From contig NZ_RQGD01000010.1 of the NCBI RefSeq assembly GCF_004770745.1, forward strand, positions 62,001 to 126,000: a stretch of DNA of 64,000 nt. Direction: 5' to 3'. Of the stretch, positions 25,795 through 34,249 are shown one piece after another (position 1 is the first letter of the stretch; each line of letters starts with the position of its first letter). The translations under genes and the position numbers were made by a program. This DNA is from Leptospira ognonensis. GTDB lineage: Bacteria; Spirochaetota; Leptospiria; Leptospirales; Leptospiraceae. The notes under the pieces were generated by a model that worked only from the letters and a program-made list of their open reading frames with translations, was not told the DNA's origin and did not search any database.

Positions 25795-27438
25795 TCAGAT
25801 AAGCTGGCTACGATCGGCAATTTCGTGATTCAAAATTCTATCGTTCTCAGAATAATCAATTTCAAGATCTATAAGCTGTACACCTTTGCTATTTAGACAG
25901 TTTTCAAATGTCGAAATGAACTCAACAACAGATTTTGGACGATATCCCTGGGCACCATAACTCTCAGCATACTTAACAAAATCCGGATTTCCATAATCGA
26001 GACCAAAATTTTCAAAACCCATATTGGACTGTTTCCATTTGATCATTCCATATGCGTTATCTCTTAGAATGACAATTACCAAATCAATTCCTAACCGAAC
26101 AGCTGTTTCCATTTCTTGAGAATTCATCATAAACCCCCCATCTCCGCAAATGGCGACTACCTTTTTGTTAGGAAAAACAATCTTCGAACCGATGGCAGAG
26201 GGAAGGCCTGCTCCCATGGTAGCGAGCGCATTGTCTAGGAGCACCGTATTTGACTGGTAAGCTGGATAATTTCTGGCAAACCAAATTTTATACACGCCAT
26301 TATCCAATGCAATGATTCCATCTTCTGGAACTAATTTTCGAATTTCAGAAACCAATCGTTGTGGGTATATGGGAAATCTGTTATCGTCTGACCCCTCATT
26401 GATGTGGCCATCCACATAACTCTTTACTTTTAAGAAGTATGAAAAATCCCAAGTCTTTTGGGGTATGATCTTTTGATTGATTTGCCAAATGCTATTGGCG
26501 ATATCCCCAACAATTTCAGCCTGAGGAAAGTAGACAGGATCTACAGATGCCGCAAAAAAATTGATATGTAAGACGGTTCTACCGTTTGGCCTCATAAAGA
26601 AGGGAGGCTTTTCTACAACATCATGACCAACATTGATGATTAAATCAGCATTATCAATGGCACGATGTACAAAATCTTTTGACGATAAGGCGGCACAGCC
26701 CAAACACAGGGGATTTCTTTCATCAATCACACCCTTCCCCATTTGCGTACTAAAAAATGGTATTCCCGTTTTTGTAACAAATTCGAGAAGCATTTTACTC
26801 GTCATTTTTCGATTTGATCCAGCTCCAATGAGTAAGAGCGGGGATTTTGCTTTTTCAATCAGATCAACGGCTACATTTATTGCCTTCTCCTCGGCGATAG
26901 GCCGCCTAACAGAACTTTTTGTAATCAACGGAACTTCTGTTTTTTCATCAGCAATATCCTCTGGAAGTTCTAGATGAACTGCACCTGGTTTTTCTTCTAA
27001 GGCCAAACGAAATGCTTCTCTTACCCTAGATGGAATCGTATCCCCAGATACGATTTGTCTTGTATACTTTGTGAGCGGTTTCATCATATCGACAATATCT
27101 ACAATCTGAAATTGGCCTTGTTTGCTAGATTTTATAGGTTTCTGGCCCGTAATCATCAGCATCGGCATGCCACCTAATTGAGCATATGCGGCGGCAGTTA
27201 CAAAATTTGTCGCACCTGGGCCAAGCGTTGAGAGACACACTCCAACTTTACCTGTCAGCCGACCAATAGTTGCCGCCATAAAGCCCGCACCCTGTTCGTG
27301 TCTTGTTAGTATTAGTTTAATTTTTTTGGACTCTCTAAGGGAGTTTAGAAAATCTAAATTCTCTTCGCCGGGGATTCCGAAAATGTATTCTACGCCTTCT
27401 TCTTCTAATGCCTTAATGAACAAATCTGATGCCTTCAT
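25795..27438 (-). CDS. thiamine-diphosphate enzyme, acetolactate-synthase-like (AlsS type)
   Basis: A 547-residue TPP-dependent enzyme. The activating glutamate is in TRHEQGAGFMA and the TPP/Mg motif starts at GDGGFMMNSQE and runs to RDNAYG. The length and the sequence around SKQGQFQIVDIVDMM fit the catabolic acetolactate synthase/AlsS-like branch rather than the biosynthetic IlvB with regulatory subunit, and no IlvN gene is adjacent. A good ribosome site (AAGGGG) precedes the ATG. Coupling to an aldehyde dehydrogenase instead of AlsD suggests a different fate of the product, possibly 2-hydroxyacyl or aldehyde metabolism; this is inference. Confidence 0.9.
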   Translation of the reverse strand: MKASDLFIKALEEEGVEYIFGIPGEENLDFLNSLRESKKIKLILTRHEQGAGFMAATIGRLTGKVGVCLSTLGPGATNFVTAAAYAQLGGMPMLMITGQKPIKSSKQGQFQIVDIVDMMKPLTKYTRQIVSGDTIPSRVREAFRLALEEKPGAVHLELPEDIADEKTEVPLITKSSVRRPIAEEKAINVAVDLIEKAKSPLLLIGAGSNRKMTSKMLLEFVTKTGIPFFSTQMGKGVIDERNPLCLGCAALSSKDFVHRAIDNADLIINVGHDVVEKPPFFMRPNGRTVLHINFFAASVDPVYFPQAEIVGDIANSIWQINQKIIPQKTWDFSYFLKVKSYVDGHINEGSDDNRFPIYPQRLVSEIRKLVPEDGIIALDNGVYKIWFARNYPAYQSNTVLLDNALATMGAGLPSAIGSKIVFPNKKVVAICGDGGFMMNSQEMETAVRLGIDLVIVILRDNAYGMIKWKQSNMGFENFGLDYGNPDFVKYAESYGAQGYRPKSVVEFISTFENCLNSKGVQLIDLEIDYSENDRILNHEIADRSQLI

Positions 27439-27550
27439 TGATCCCCTTCCCTCTTATCCAAGGAAAATAACAATCTCTGTTTGATAAAGCAATGATAATT
27501 AATTGATTTCTAGTACTACTAAATACTTTCGCACGAATGAGGATTGCCTC

Positions 27551-28597
27551 TCAAAAATAATAATGGACCCCTACATTTAAGGATTCTGTTTTAATATTCT
27601 TTAAGTATTCAATGCCAATCCCAAATGTTTCCCAATGATACTGCGCGCCAAAGATACCGTAAAAATTAGCTTCCCGTATTTTCAATTCTTTGGTTACATT
27701 GAGGGCGATCCCACTCGGATTGGTTAGAAAATCATCTGGGCTAAGATAAGAGGAGATGATTGCGACCCTCTCTGCTTTTATGCTCGTCATTCCATGGTTG
27801 TACATCATTCCCAAACCAGTATAGAGAGTCATTTTAGCGATTTCAAAAGAATACCGAAGATCCGCGGTTGAAGATAGAATTTTTGATTCATAGTCTAGGG
27901 AGTTCGTTCCCAACCACTTGCGTTTATCTCCGTCCAATCGTATTTGAGTGGGTCGACGATCGTAGGCGTGCAGAGAGACTTCCTGGTTTGTATGATAAAG
28001 TCCGAATCCGAAAGAAACTCCTTTGGTATTCCCAGATTGGTCTAAGAAAGGGAAATATCTCAAATTCAAACTTAAATTTGCGACTCGTCCATCGACCTCG
28101 GTGTTTCTGACTTTAAGAAAAGGGATATTTTTTTCAGATAAGTAATATGGAAAGAATTGCGAATGTAGATTCCATTTTCTCCACTCGCCTGCTTTTTCAA
28201 AGGCATTTCCTAAATTGACTGCGTACGATAACGAGGGAGAGGCGGCGATACCTTGCGTAGGCAATTCATGCAATTCAGTAAATTGGAAATAAAAATCACG
28301 AGGCTTAATTTGATTTCGTCCTCCTCCGTAACCCAAACTCATCCGATTTTTTTCTATAATCTTTCCTCCTAGCATCGAGGAATTTATATTTTGTAAAACC
28401 GCACTCTCTGCCATTGAGGAAAGGAAATCTTTTGTGTAGATCTCCGAAAGTAAAGGATCTGCAAGATTTCCGGCTATGATTGTTTCAGTTGATAAAAATG
28501 AACATTCATAGCCTGCGCAAACGGCCACCGGTAAAAGCGAAGTTATTGGTAATATAAAGGCAGCAAAAAAAAGAACGGATCTTATTTTTTCAACCAT
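27551..28597 (-). CDS. exported protein, probable outer-membrane beta-barrel
   Basis: A 348-residue protein with a signal peptide (about residues 1-28). The mature chain has many alternating hydrophobic/aromatic strands (FYFQFTEL, NLSLNLRYFPF, VSFGFGLYH, MTLYTGLGMMYNH, FYGIFGAQYHWETFGIGIEYL) and ends in YYF, the C-terminal aromatic typical of barrel proteins inserted by BamA. A leptospiral outer-membrane protein is the best description; no specific porin family is recognised. Its start overlaps the end of rdgB by 16 bp. Confidence 0.7.
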   Translation of the reverse strand: MVEKIRSVLFFAAFILPITSLLPVAVCAGYECSFLSTETIIAGNLADPLLSEIYTKDFLSSMAESAVLQNINSSMLGGKIIEKNRMSLGYGGGRNQIKPRDFYFQFTELHELPTQGIAASPSLSYAVNLGNAFEKAGEWRKWNLHSQFFPYYLSEKNIPFLKVRNTEVDGRVANLSLNLRYFPFLDQSGNTKGVSFGFGLYHTNQEVSLHAYDRRPTQIRLDGDKRKWLGTNSLDYESKILSSTADLRYSFEIAKMTLYTGLGMMYNHGMTSIKAERVAIISSYLSPDDFLTNPSGIALNVTKELKIREANFYGIFGAQYHWETFGIGIEYLKNIKTESLNVGVHYYF

Positions 28598-29169
28598 TGT
28601 AAAAATTGATTCATTGCAAGGGCACGATGCGAGACCTTATTTTTTTCTGCTTCAGAGACTTCAGAAAATCTTTTATTTAAAGGAGGATAGTAAAATATAG
28701 GATCATACCCAAATCCAAACTTTCCTTTATCATCATATTCAAATGAAATTTCGCCGAAAACGTTTCCTTCAAAGGATTTTTCGATCATTCCATCGACATA
28801 AGTGATCACACAGGTATAATTGGCAATACGGTTCGGATTTTGACCAAGCTCTTGCAATAAAAACAAGGCTCTATCTTTATCTGAAAATTCTAAACTGCCA
28901 TATCGTGCTGAATACACACCAGGTCTGCCGTTTAATGCTTCTACACAAATTCCTGAATCATCTGCAACAGAAGGAAGTCCTGATAAACGAAATAATTCTC
29001 TAGATTTAATGAATGAATTGCCAACAAATGTAGTTTCAGTTTCCTCTGGATTAAAAGAAACGCCCAGCTCTTTTGGAGAAAGAACCTTTATGCCAAGAGG
29101 GGAAAGAATCGCTCTTACTTCTTTTAACTTATGTTCGCTGCCAGATGCGAAAGCAATGATTTTTCCCAT
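28582..29169 (-). CDS. rdgB: XTP/dITP diphosphatase (RdgB/HAM1)
   Basis: A 195-residue housekeeping nucleotide-pool sanitiser that hydrolyses dITP and XTP to monophosphates. Family motifs are complete: FASGSEHKLKEV at the N-terminus (usual TGNxHK, with Ser variation), ADDSGICVEALNGRPGVYSARYG with the metal-binding Asp pair, FGYDPIFYYP, and SHRALAM near the C-terminus. Its stop overlaps the start of the outer-membrane protein gene, and a STAS protein lies 11 bp upstream. Confidence 0.95.
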   Translation of the reverse strand: MGKIIAFASGSEHKLKEVRAILSPLGIKVLSPKELGVSFNPEETETTFVGNSFIKSRELFRLSGLPSVADDSGICVEALNGRPGVYSARYGSLEFSDKDRALFLLQELGQNPNRIANYTCVITYVDGMIEKSFEGNVFGEISFEYDDKGKFGFGYDPIFYYPPLNKRFSEVSEAEKNKVSHRALAMNQFLQWLKK

Positions 29170-29180
29170 TTCGGAGAATA

Positions 29181-29525
29181 TTAATCCTCTGCATCTAACT
29201 GAAAACCTTCAATCGCAGAGGATAAATCTGGAAAAATTTCGAATACTTTATCAAGCATAGTGATTTCAAATAACTGTATCAAGTCTTCATCCACCACGAT
29301 AACTTTAATATCCCCATTCATAGGCTTTAACTTTCGTTTAGTGGCAACAAAAATACCTAGTGCAGTTGAGCAAATATGATGAACTTTTGTTAAATCGAGA
29401 ATGATTTTTTTGGCGGAAGTTTGTGTGAGTTTAGATAACTCTTTTTCGATTTCATCGGAATCCACTTTTAAAATCGCGCCAGAAAACTTCACGATTCTAA
29501 TATCATTTTTTACTTGAACTTCCAT
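29181..29525 (-). CDS. STAS-domain anti-sigma-factor antagonist
   Basis: A 114-residue single STAS domain. The pattern KKIILDLTKVHHICSTALGIFVATKRKL is the SpoIIAA/RsbV core strand-loop-helix; the phosphorylatable serine position is S in HHICSTALG. Such proteins work in partner-switching modules with an HPK/anti-sigma kinase and a PP2C phosphatase. No kinase is adjacent here, but a SpoIIE-type phosphatase gene and a second STAS protein lie about 21-24 kb away in this window. The partner is unknown. Confidence 0.88.
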   Translation of the reverse strand: MEVQVKNDIRIVKFSGAILKVDSDEIEKELSKLTQTSAKKIILDLTKVHHICSTALGIFVATKRKLKPMNGDIKVIVVDEDLIQLFEITMLDKVFEIFPDLSSAIEGFQLDAED

Positions 29526-29531
29526 TGAACT

Positions 29532-30248
29532 TTAGTCACCCTCATTACTTAATAATACCATACATGATACGGTCTTCGCTCCTGACAAAAGAAGAAGACG
29601 AGCTACTTCGTTTAAAGTAGCTCCCGTTGTAAAGATATCATCTATGATCAAGATATCAAGTCCCTCCCAACTTCTATCCTTTTTTATAATTTCAAATGCC
29701 TTTTTTGCGTGAGAAAAACGCTCAAAGTAACTTTTTCCAGACTGCTTTTCTTTCGATTTTTTTCTAATCTGCTCAGTTTTGCTTATGTTCCATTTTCTAG
29801 CCAACCGCGTCGCAAGAACCTCTGCTGGATGGTAGTCTCTTCCACTCGCACGATCTTTCGAGGGAACAAGTAAAATTGTATCGGGGAGTATGGCCAACGA
29901 TTTGATTTTGGCCTGGAAGTCTAAAGCGAAGAAGTTTGCCAAAACCCGATCATTCTCAAATTTACATTTCTGGAAGACTTTACGCTCCCAACTCAATCGG
30001 AATCTAAGCGAAACCACTTGCGAAAAGAATAAGAACCGTGAGTTGCAATACTCGCATTCCTCACTTGACTCTTTCTTCTCCGTCTGTCCGCATACCTGAC
30101 ACCGCTCTTTTTGATCGGCTAACTTTTGGGCATGGTTCCTTTCTCGAGCGCAAGTCCTACAAATGCCGAATTTTTCCGAAAGCGTATCTTTTGTATCACA
30201 AACGAGACATAAGGTGGGATAAAAAAAAGAAAGGATTCGGGAAAACAT
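29532..30248 (-). CDS. comF: ComF family phosphoribosyltransferase-like protein
   Basis: A ~238-residue protein with N-terminal zinc-ribbon-like cysteines (CLVC, CRTC, then CQVC and CEYC) and a C-terminal PRTase-type domain with the signature DDIFTTGATLNE. ComF proteins are linked to DNA uptake and single-strand handling in competent bacteria; in Leptospira the role is not established. The frame reaches back to 30296, but ATG 30248 has an excellent ribosome site (GGGAGA, 4 bases before the ATG) and an intergenic hairpin lies before it, so 30248 is preferred. Confidence 0.9.
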   Translation of the reverse strand: MFSRILSFFYPTLCLVCDTKDTLSEKFGICRTCARERNHAQKLADQKERCQVCGQTEKKESSEECEYCNSRFLFFSQVVSLRFRLSWERKVFQKCKFENDRVLANFFALDFQAKIKSLAILPDTILLVPSKDRASGRDYHPAEVLATRLARKWNISKTEQIRKKSKEKQSGKSYFERFSHAKKAFEIIKKDRSWEGLDILIIDDIFTTGATLNEVARLLLLSGAKTVSCMVLLSNEGD

Positions 30249-30311
30249 AGGTTCTCCCGAAAGAGGTCCGAAACCAGCAGAACTGGTTCCGAACAAAAAC
30301 TGTGATGTTAA

Positions 30312-31358
30312 TTATTGTGCAGGTGCTGGAGTCGTTTCTTCAGGTTTCACTGCAGCTGGCTCTGCTACTTTGTCAGATTTCTGAATGACAGACGATGGAG
30401 GAGTCAAATCAACATTGAACTTGAGTTCCACGGCATCAGACTGGTTTCCTACATTGTCAATCGCTATGGCGCGAATGGTATGTTCGCCTTGCATTTCTAC
30501 TGTGATCGCTTCTAAGTAAGGTCTGAATTCTGTTTCAGCATCCAATTTGATGAGGATTTTTTTAACGCCTGATTCTTTATCATAAGCGTTTACATGGAAT
30601 ACGTTTCCGCGTTTTGCAAAAGCCTTTCCTGAAATATCAACGAGTGGAAGGGAAGGAACGATCTCAACAGTTGGTTTCATATCATCCACTGTAATGATCA
30701 AAGATGACTCTGGAGAAGAGTTTCCTGATTTGTCCGCCGCCGCATATTTTATTACATTTGCTCCGCCTTTTTCAAGTTTAATCGGCTCAGCATAGGTTTT
30801 GTTAGCTTCTGTATTGATGCTGTAAGAAATTTTATCTACGCCATTTTTATCTTCGGCAACGATTGTGTAACTGTTGTTTTTTGAAGTATAAGGCACTCCG
30901 TCTAATACGAAAAATTGTTCAGCAGGTAAAAGGTTCACACGAGGTGCTGTGTTGTCCACTACCACTACCAGAACTTTTGGGATCTCTGCGTTTCCGGCTT
31001 TATCTACAGAACGGTAATGAATTTCAGTTGCGCCTTCTTCGGAAATACGGATCGGTTGTGTGAATCTTCTATAATCTCCGCTTTTTGGCTTCCATTCGAT
31101 ATAATCAATAGAGGACGAGTCGTCTTTTGCTTCTAAAGTAAATGCAGTTTTGCTAGTGATGAAAAGAGTCTCTTTGCTTGCGGTAACAACATCGCCAGAC
31201 TTGTCTTTCTTCCCAAGAAGTTCATCAACGACCTCTTCTGCTTTCTCTACTGCTTTCGTTTCTGTAGTAGTATTTGCTTTTGGTTCAGCTGCTTGTGCTG
31301 AAAGTTGGCCTACTAAAAATAGTGTTAAAATGGCCAATGTATATTTGTGCGCCTGCAT
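30312..31358 (-). CDS. OmpL47-type Ig-like repeat exported protein
   Basis: The likely start is ATG 31358, after AAGGAG eight bases upstream. A signal peptide (MQAHKYTLAILTLFLVGQL...) is followed by a Lys/Glu/Thr-rich linker and at least three ~85-residue beta-sandwich repeats, each ending in a pattern like YRSVDKAGNAEIPKVLVVVVD / YAAADKSGNSSPESSLIITVD / AIDNVGNQSDAVELKFNVD. These are the OmpL47-type Ig-like repeats of leptospiral surface/adhesin proteins. A ~15-residue Pro/Ala-rich tail ends the protein. Location on the envelope or surface is inferred. A consensus-like promoter lies upstream. Confidence 0.85.
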   Translation of the reverse strand: MQAHKYTLAILTLFLVGQLSAQAAEPKANTTTETKAVEKAEEVVDELLGKKDKSGDVVTASKETLFITSKTAFTLEAKDDSSSIDYIEWKPKSGDYRRFTQPIRISEEGATEIHYRSVDKAGNAEIPKVLVVVVDNTAPRVNLLPAEQFFVLDGVPYTSKNNSYTIVAEDKNGVDKISYSINTEANKTYAEPIKLEKGGANVIKYAAADKSGNSSPESSLIITVDDMKPTVEIVPSLPLVDISGKAFAKRGNVFHVNAYDKESGVKKILIKLDAETEFRPYLEAITVEMQGEHTIRAIAIDNVGNQSDAVELKFNVDLTPPSSVIQKSDKVAEPAAVKPEETTPAPAQ

Positions 31359-31391
31359 TATTAAGATTCTCCTTTTTACCGATAAAACATA

Positions 31392-31421
31392 TATATCCCC
31401 TCTCCAAGGTATTATTGTCAA
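31392..31421 (-). promoter_or_regulatory. probable sigma70-type promoter of the OmpL47-like gene
   Basis: Minus strand: TTGACA at 31421-31416 (perfect -35), an 18-base spacer and GATATA at 31397-31392 as the -10, ending 33 bases before the ATG at 31358. The -10 is imperfect within a TATATA-rich tract, so the exact hexamer is uncertain. The -35 abuts the TTG start of the divergent flaA-like gene. Confidence 0.5.
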
Positions 31422-31422
31422 C

Positions 31423-32058
31423 TTGATTGCATTAAGAAACATAACTTTCCTGAGCATTTTTCTACTTTATGCACCTAATTCTACTGCAGAAGTCATCGTC
31501 TGGAAGGAAGTTGCGTTAGAAAATTTTGAGGAGCAAACCTACTCACAAAAGAATCTTAGGACAAAATTAGAAAAAGACACAAAGCTCCCCGAGCTCTCTC
31601 TTTCGCAAAATTTCACGGCTCCCATCCCGGGATCCAAGCAGGCGCTCGTCCTTCGCATTCCCAAAAAGGCCAATTTCCCCTTTGGTGTCTATTTTCCCGA
31701 ACCCATTTTGCTGAAAGGATTCGTAAAAGAAATCAGGATCCCTGTGTATTCTTCCCAATCGATCGGAAACCTAACATTAATTGTCCAAAATCAAGATTTT
31801 GAGACCCGTCAACTCTCTGTGACTTCTCTCAATTACCGTGGCTGGAAAACCTGCACGGTTCCGTTTGGAAGGGCTTTTGATCAGAATGACCGGATCTTTT
31901 TACAGGGATCGGATATTAGACTTGTAGGCTTTTTTTATCTTCCGAACGAAAATAATGCAAGCAGCCAAGAAGTTTTGCTAGCCCTCGACGATATAACGGC
32001 AATCGTGCGAGACAAATACAGGCCACTCCGCGAGAAAGAAATTTTGCTCGAGGATTGA
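31423..32058 (+). CDS. FlaA-like flagellar filament outer-layer protein
   Basis: About 211 residues from a TTG start (31423). The N-terminus ALRNITFLSIFLLYAPNSTAE fits a signal peptide, so export to the periplasm where spirochaetal flagella lie is likely. The mature part has the FlaA sheath layout: VKEIRIPVYSSQSIGNL, LNYRGWKTCTVPF and a C-terminal VLLALDDITAIVRD strand set. It is shorter than typical FlaA1/FlaA2. No ATG exists in frame near the mature part; a frame extension to 31150 would run antisense through the OmpL47-like gene and is rejected. The TTG start is divergent from that gene, with 64 bp between starts. Confidence 0.78.
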   Translation: MIALRNITFLSIFLLYAPNSTAEVIVWKEVALENFEEQTYSQKNLRTKLEKDTKLPELSLSQNFTAPIPGSKQALVLRIPKKANFPFGVYFPEPILLKGFVKEIRIPVYSSQSIGNLTLIVQNQDFETRQLSVTSLNYRGWKTCTVPFGRAFDQNDRIFLQGSDIRLVGFFYLPNENNASSQEVLLALDDITAIVRDKYRPLREKEILLED

Positions 32059-32114
32059 CCTTTCTGCCAAAAATCTCTTTTCTTTAGAGGTGAACCTCCG
32101 AACCTGATCTTTAA

Positions 32115-32570
32115 ATGAATCTTGAACTCTCCCTCGAGCAATATGAAACTTTGTTAAAACTCGTTTATATGGGAGATTGGGTGATTTCGACGCTGCAAGC
32201 AAAGGAGCGTGTCGAGGAAGATACAGACAATGACACCCGTTATGCCGAGGTTGTACGGCATGTGTTCAACCACGCAGAAGTGGCTGGACTTGGAAACATT
32301 GTTCAGATAGACCAAAACAATGGAGAGCCCTATCTGACCCGAGAATTCGAAGAAGAGAGCGGTCTTGTTGATATTTTAGAGGATTATGAGGATGAGGTGT
32401 TTTGGCAGTCCCTCATTGAAAGACTCGCACACCGAGATTTTATCAGACATTTTGGGGAATCAGCGATCTCCGAGATGGCCATCGAGGAACGTATCGAAAA
32501 AGAGACTCCGTTTCATGACACATGGGCGACCGAGTTTCATGACAATGGGATTGAGAATCTCAAAACATAG
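32115..32570 (+). CDS. conserved-looking acidic hypothetical protein
   Basis: A 151-residue soluble, acidic protein without signal sequence or membrane helix. It is mostly helical (LEQYETLLKLVYMGDWVIST, DEVFWQSLIERLAHRDFIRHFG) with many Glu/Asp. I do not recognise a family and see no catalytic motif. It follows the FlaA-like gene by 56 bp on the same strand and may be transcribed with it. It converges with a large hypothetical gene across 128 bp. Confidence 0.65.
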   Translation: MNLELSLEQYETLLKLVYMGDWVISTLQAKERVEEDTDNDTRYAEVVRHVFNHAEVAGLGNIVQIDQNNGEPYLTREFEEESGLVDILEDYEDEVFWQSLIERLAHRDFIRHFGESAISEMAIEERIEKETPFHDTWATEFHDNGIENLKT

Positions 32571-32698
32571 TCTTTCGTTCGTATCTGCTCTTGTTGGAAG
32601 GGAATCATAGTGACTTTCTCCCATTCTCGGGGAGGAAAACCTTGTAACGCAACATATTTTCTATCCAAAATTTGTTCTCAAAAAACGTTTCTAGGGGA

Positions 32699-34249
32699 TT
32701 ATTTTCCAACTTCCTTTTTGGGTTTAGGCCAAAGCAAACGGTCTTCTCGCATTTTCTTCTTTTCCAGTACTTCCGTTAATCGATAACGGACTGCCATATC
32801 GATCCTTTCCCTTGAAAGTGCTGAAATCTTTCCATCAAAATCTCGTAACTCCCCACTCTTCATGGAGAACGAAATCGAATCATAAGCTTTACTCGCCAGA
32901 AAATCGCCTTCTTCATTTTTCGTGACTTTGATTTTTGACCAAGTAGTTATCGCTTCATTTAATAAGCTTTCCTCATTTCTAAGAATACCAGATTCCCATA
33001 AGATACGACCTTTTTCAAAATAGGCATCATTCAATCGGTATCCATTTGGAGTATTCTCAATTAGTGTTTCAATCACCTGTATTCGTTTATTGAAATACGC
33101 CAGTTCTACATCTTTTGCATTTCGAATTTTCTTATCGCGAAGTATGGGTTTGTATTTCTCAACAACTCGTCGGATTGTTTCGAATCGTATGGTTTTCTTC
33201 TGCTCATCTGTAGCTGCATTCAAAATCGCTAAACTCTTAAAGTATTCGTTGAGAGCCCGGCCTTGGATTTCATATATATTTTCTAAAGTAAATAAAATCT
33301 CGGTTCCAACCTTGGTTCCCAAATTTTGAGAAAGCAGAGACATCATCTGTTTAAGGAAGTCTTCTTTGTTTAAATTTTCTTGGTAGTAATCAATAACAAA
33401 ATAGCTAGGGTCTCCACTGAATGTATAGGCAAGTCGCTGCAAATTCTCATAATACAAATCGCGAACAAAAGAGGAGAGATCCCCCTTATTAGGATCATAG
33501 CCAGCGAATCTCGAAATAAACTCATCTAACTGTCTTTCTTTTTTTTGTTTGATAGTGGTGTCAAGGTATTGGCTGCGATCGGGCTTTGGCATCTGCAAGG
33601 GTATTTTTGGTGGTTTATCACCATCTAACGAAAGTTTCATTGTAATCGGCGGAGATGCTTCATTTCCTTTCCGAAACTCTTCAATGATACGATTTCTTTC
33701 TTTGTGAATTGCTAAATTATCTTCTGCCTGTTCTAGATCAACTTTGAATGGATCATGTATCGAGTATAGTGTTGGAAACACTTCTTTCACTATGATGTCT
33801 TCATATTCCCTATTCCTTCTCATATACGAGTCAGCGACACCGGAATTAGGTAAAATATGATCGAAGTCATTTTTAAAGTTTTTTCGAAGCTCGGAGGTGG
33901 ATTCTAAATCTTTTACTAGTTTGTCCCAAGCTCCACCTTCATATTTTCCTTTTGTAAAACCTTCGGTTTTACCGCTTTCCCCATCACCATCCTTCTCTCC
34001 CTCTTCTCCTTCGCCTTTTTCTTTAAAAATATCACCGTCTTCTCCAGGTTTTCCGAATTCTAAACTAACTTCGGAGTAACCCTCTTCCTCCTGTTCATAA
34101 ATCCATGGAGGTCCACAGTAATAGGTAAAATACATCGAATCAGAAGAATTGAATGTATAGATAGCAAGGAATGTATGCATCACAATGGACATGTACAACG
34201 CAAAGTACAATCGGTAGCGATACAATAATCTAGCGAGATTTCCTAACAT
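32699..34249 (-). CDS. large membrane-anchored hypothetical protein
   Basis: About 516 residues from ATG 34249 (an earlier start at 34306 would overlap the lnt gene by 77 bp). One hydrophobic segment lies near the N-terminus, then an acidic glycine-rich linker (EGEEGEKDGDGESGKTEG), followed by ~400 residues of charged helices with TPR-like spacing (ALNEYFKSLAILN, RLNDAYFEKGRILWESGILRN). Probably an envelope-anchored scaffold. No family is recognised. It overlaps the end of lnt by 20 bp, so the two are likely coupled. Confidence 0.65.
   Translation of the reverse strand: MLGNLARLLYRYRLYFALYMSIVMHTFLAIYTFNSSDSMYFTYYCGPPWIYEQEEEGYSEVSLEFGKPGEDGDIFKEKGEGEEGEKDGDGESGKTEGFTKGKYEGGAWDKLVKDLESTSELRKNFKNDFDHILPNSGVADSYMRRNREYEDIIVKEVFPTLYSIHDPFKVDLEQAEDNLAIHKERNRIIEEFRKGNEASPPITMKLSLDGDKPPKIPLQMPKPDRSQYLDTTIKQKKERQLDEFISRFAGYDPNKGDLSSFVRDLYYENLQRLAYTFSGDPSYFVIDYYQENLNKEDFLKQMMSLLSQNLGTKVGTEILFTLENIYEIQGRALNEYFKSLAILNAATDEQKKTIRFETIRRVVEKYKPILRDKKIRNAKDVELAYFNKRIQVIETLIENTPNGYRLNDAYFEKGRILWESGILRNEESLLNEAITTWSKIKVTKNEEGDFLASKAYDSISFSMKSGELRDFDGKISALSRERIDMAVRYRLTEVLEKKKMREDRLLWPKPKKEVGK

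Noticed and set aside
30262..30290. Hairpin AACCAG/CTGGTT as a terminator after the OmpL47-like gene
   Set aside because: Only six base pairs and no U tract on the minus strand.
30249..30296. Earlier start of comF at 30296
   Set aside because: The ATG at 30248 has an excellent ribosome site and the extra segment contains an intergenic hairpin.
31150..31422. N-terminal extension of the FlaA-like frame through the OmpL47-like gene
   Set aside because: It lies antisense to a clearly coding gene, and the mature protein begins with a signal peptide near 31423.
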